Program-made: the position numbers and the translations under genes | Part shown: positions 61,266 through 64,000 of the stretch, piece after piece | How positions within the stretch are numbered: position 1 is the stretch's first letter | Layout of the letters: the number at the start of each line of letters is the position of its first letter | Origin: Gyrodactylus bullatarudis | Taxonomy: Eukaryota; Platyhelminthes; Monogenea; Gyrodactylidea; Gyrodactylidae | NCBI GenBank assembly: GCA_012064415.1 | Contig: SSNU01000249.1 | Location: forward strand, 186,001-250,000 | Direction of reading: 5' to 3' | Length of the DNA stretch: 64,000 bases | The notes under the pieces: generated by a model | Databases searched by the model: none | The model's input: the letters and a program-made list of their open reading frames with translations, nothing else | Told to the model about the DNA's origin: nothing

Positions 61266-61545
61266 TAATTCAAAGAGAGTTGATCCAGGCTATGGTGTAC
61301 TGACGAGTCCTAATAAGGACGAAACGCGTCTAAATCTGCCACCGTGAGTTGAATATTATTTGACTCTCTTATGGAATTGACACTTGCTTATCCGAACTCT
61401 AACATCTAGGTGTGAGAAGACAATCTCCATCAAGTTAGATTCACAAGGATATAGTAATAACCAGTGACCACACTTAGCTAGTAGGTTTAATGTCTAAAAA
61501 CAATGTAATTTCTACTTTGTGCTCATTCAAAAGAGAGTTGATTTT
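61266..61545 (+). repeat. Ribozyme-bearing repeat unit, about 257 bp
   Basis: ATTCAAAGAGAGTTGAT just upstream of the ribozyme (about 61268-61283) recurs as ATTCAAAAGAGAGTTGAT at about 61525-61542. If these are the starts of two adjacent units, the period is about 257 bp, within the size range of animal hammerhead-bearing repeats; the second unit is cut off by a T/A-rich run before its own ribozyme. The evidence is one 17-18-bp match, so tentative. Confidence 0.35.
61288..61346 (+). ncRNA. Type I hammerhead ribozyme
   Basis: All catalytic-core positions are present in order. Strand 5' of the core ends in ...GGTGTA; CUGACGA (61300-61306); stem II GUCC / GGAC with loop UAAUAA (61307-61320); GAAA (61321-61324); a minimal stem III AC-GC-GU (2 bp, 2-nt loop, 61324-61329); cleavage residue C61330 after GU; then the stem I 3' strand UAAAUCUGCC. 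Stem I starts UA/UA next to the core and can continue as UAUGGUG (61291-61297) with CACCGUG (61340-61346), leaving a bulge that could contact loop II. Known: animal hammerheads with this very short stem III occur in satellite-like repeats, retrozymes and Penelope-like elements, and often act as dimers (ACGCGU is self-complementary). The larger region is closed by AAGAGAGT (61273-61280) with ACTCTCTT (61363-61370). Activity is inferred. Confidence 0.85.
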
Positions 61546-61559
61546 TTTTCAAAAAATAA

Positions 61560-64000
61560 ATTTTTGTTTAATACGATTTTTTGAAAACCCACGTCCCGGG
61601 GTCATAGGTAAAAAGTAAGATAACTAAGTAACTCCCTCAAATATGCAATCGCCTGAACTCTATCTGTTAAACCTACAAAAATAGCCTGTTTTTGGATAAG
61701 AAAATGATCCATTTTTTGATCGATAACTTCTGAACCAAAAATAATTGCATTGAAACAACTGTAGATTTGTAATCAGCGTATTCACAAACCATAGAATAAA
61801 CAAAAGATTGAATCCGAGTTATGAAAAAAAAATCTTTGGGATTTTAGGGGTTGAAATAATTTTTCAGTTTGGAAGTCCAACAACCAGAAATGAGATTTCA
61901 TACTTTTCATTAAATGTTTGAATTATGGGATATATAAAGTTCCTAACTTTCAGGGATTGAGGCCTAAAAAATACAGGAATCAAATTAATAATTCTTAAAT
62001 CCTTAAACGGGTTTTCTTCACATGAAGAGGACGAAATAATCTCAAAATACATAGCCTATATAGTATTTTTCCTGGAGCACTTTTATTTGTTTTCTCTTGT
62101 AACAGTTTAAATAAATTTTGTTACATTCAAGTTTTGTCATATGATATTAATTTGAATACTAATATAATATTTACTCATAATATTATCAAAAAGACTAAGT
62201 TTAATCATCATCGTCAGCAAGAACTTTTCCCTCATGAAATTAGAAAAACATACATGCATAGCTCAACTTTCTAAATATTCCATGATTCATATGCTGACAC
62301 ACTATACAAGAAAGTACTATATGTTTTTATGCTCATCACTTTACAACTTTCTCATGGAATTTGTAGCTCCTTCATATTCATTGAAGGGCAAGATGTGTCA
62401 ACATGAAATATTGAAATTATTAAAATGCAATGATGGTTGAGTTTAATATTGAAATTAAATGTAAAAAGAATTTGAACAATAATACTTTTGGCCTGATTTG
62501 AGCTCCAAAAGTAGGGAGTTGTGAAAAAACACAGAGTTTATTGACGTAAATACCATTTAAATAATAAAATTACAAGTACATGGATGAAAATAGTAAGCAG
62601 CAAGTCTCAAAAAAGAAAAAAACGTACAAAAACGCAACATTGATAGCAAAAAATCAAGAGAAAATGGTGAAAAAGATCTCATAGGTCAGGGAAAAACTGA
62701 GGAAAAAAATTCACTCGGTTATAATTGACAATTAAATGTAATTTTGTATGATTTTGAAATGTTGGCTGGTAGATTATTTTTTATGAATATATTATTAAAT
62801 TTTTTATTTTTTTATTTTATTATTAATTCATACAATAATTCTAGCCAATTTTTGAGAAAATTCAGCTAAAATAGCACTTTTTTAGAGTGATAATTATTAT
62901 AATCAATAATGAGTGGATGGAAATATTTCTTTGTGCCACAATTGAATGACAATATCTTTACGTAACTTGGTTACTAATAAGTAATCAGTCCGGCTTCAGA
63001 CAAAGAGGTCTGGGATACCCGATACTAGATTGACAGGTTTCATAACAAAGTTTATATAATTTCAACTGAAATTTCCTTTATAGAAAAATCCCCTGGCTTT
63101 CTCAAAGAAGTTTCCAACTATGAAGATTTTTTCATATTCGTTGTTGAGTCTCGAGTTGAAAAATTTTGTTTTGATGTACTATATTTGAAATTTTTTTCAA
63201 TGAAATTTACTAAGCGCATGAATTTGGTTCATGTTTTTAACCTAGAATCTTTTTTCAATTTTTATCGAGTTCTGAAATCTAGAAATTTTAGAAAATAACT
63301 CTAGTGATAATATGTTTAAACAATATTTATAATCTTTTACGCTTGCAAATTCAACTTGGTGAAGTAAGTTTTATATCTAACTGAAACTTAGATTACTATC
63401 AATTATTATTAATGTCTGAAAATGTCTGCTTCTCTTAAATTATTTTAATGTTTTCTGTAACGCATTAGAAGTTATCATGGGATAATTTCTAAAGCTATTT
63501 TCTTTTTTATCATTAATCACTGATAATCACACATTAAATCCTCATTAATAATAATAGAATACTGCAAGAATCTGAAGAATTTTTCTGTGATGTACCATTG
63601 ATTACATGACAGTTAAAGTAATCTGATTATCTTCTGAACCATTGGTCATTCCTATTGATAGATTTGAGTTGAAACAGAAAATAATACAACTGTAAATACA
63701 GAACAGTACCCTGCTCATTCAGCAGTGCTCAATAATAATTGAAATACCGAATACAGGAGAATAAGGTTATATAGTAGGAAAAGGGAAAAAATGACATTTG
63801 AGTAAGCCTATGAATCATTCTATTCATTTATTATAATAAAATTTGAAGAATTATACGTTTGACTAACTCTCCGACCTCTACGTTCATTTTCTTTTTCATT
63901 TAATTAAGTTTATGCAATGCCTTTCAATGTTTACAAAAGAAGAATTATACTATGTGTATTAATTATCTCCTAACTTGACTGAAAAAAGGGAGTTTTACTG
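61560..64000. other. 2.4 kb with no gene seen
   Basis: AT-rich to the window edge. Short frames (61864-62052 minus, 62234-62440 plus) show no family features. No repeat shared with the rest of the window was noticed. Confidence 0.4.

Overview
The window is nuclear DNA of an animal. It is AT-rich, genes are split by GT-AG introns, AATAAA poly(A) signals follow the single-exon genes, and more than half of the sequence is decayed transposable elements. Ty3/Gypsy, Penelope-like and non-LTR fragments, Tc1/mariner-type MITEs, long foldback elements and one tRNA-derived SINE are all present. An invertebrate, perhaps an arthropod such as a small crustacean, is my best guess; the sequence alone does not fix the species.

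Left end (1-9.6 kb): DNA topoisomerase II on the minus strand (7 exons visible, C-terminus off the left edge) is divergent from a 7-exon, 454-residue hexokinase on the plus strand. The two start codons are 169 bp apart, so they probably share a promoter region.

10.4-19.7 kb is a nest of dead retroelements. Gypsy sequence on the minus strand runs as pol tail, LTR, gag, protease, (insert), RT, RNase H, (insert), pol tail, LTR, gag fragment, which reads as a tandem array sharing LTRs. The first insert holds two head-to-tail non-LTR copies. The second holds two Penelope-like pieces in opposite orientation that replace the Gypsy integrase core.

21.2-24.6 kb is a second 454-residue hexokinase with the same exon lengths and intron phases as the first. 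The pair are a mosaic of identical and diverged tracts, pointing to gene conversion, and contain introns as short as 35, 38 and 43 nt.

25-31.4 kb holds three tandem single-exon genes for small secreted proteins with an invariant 10-cysteine pattern ending in CGC. Each is preceded, 320-370 bp upstream, by a copy of the same foldback repeat, so the duplicated unit was probably repeat plus gene. Two of the genes share an essentially identical patch of about 47 codons inside otherwise diverged sequence.

31.4-64 kb has no convincing host gene. It holds foldback elements (one with near-perfect 278-bp arms), a 1.04-kb element with roughly 300-bp inverted termini and internal GATAGTCTTAAGACTA motifs, non-LTR fragments and a tRNA-SINE. 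At 61.3 kb there is a type I hammerhead ribozyme with every core nucleotide intact. I consider that ribozyme, and the repeat that carries it, the most interesting item in the window.
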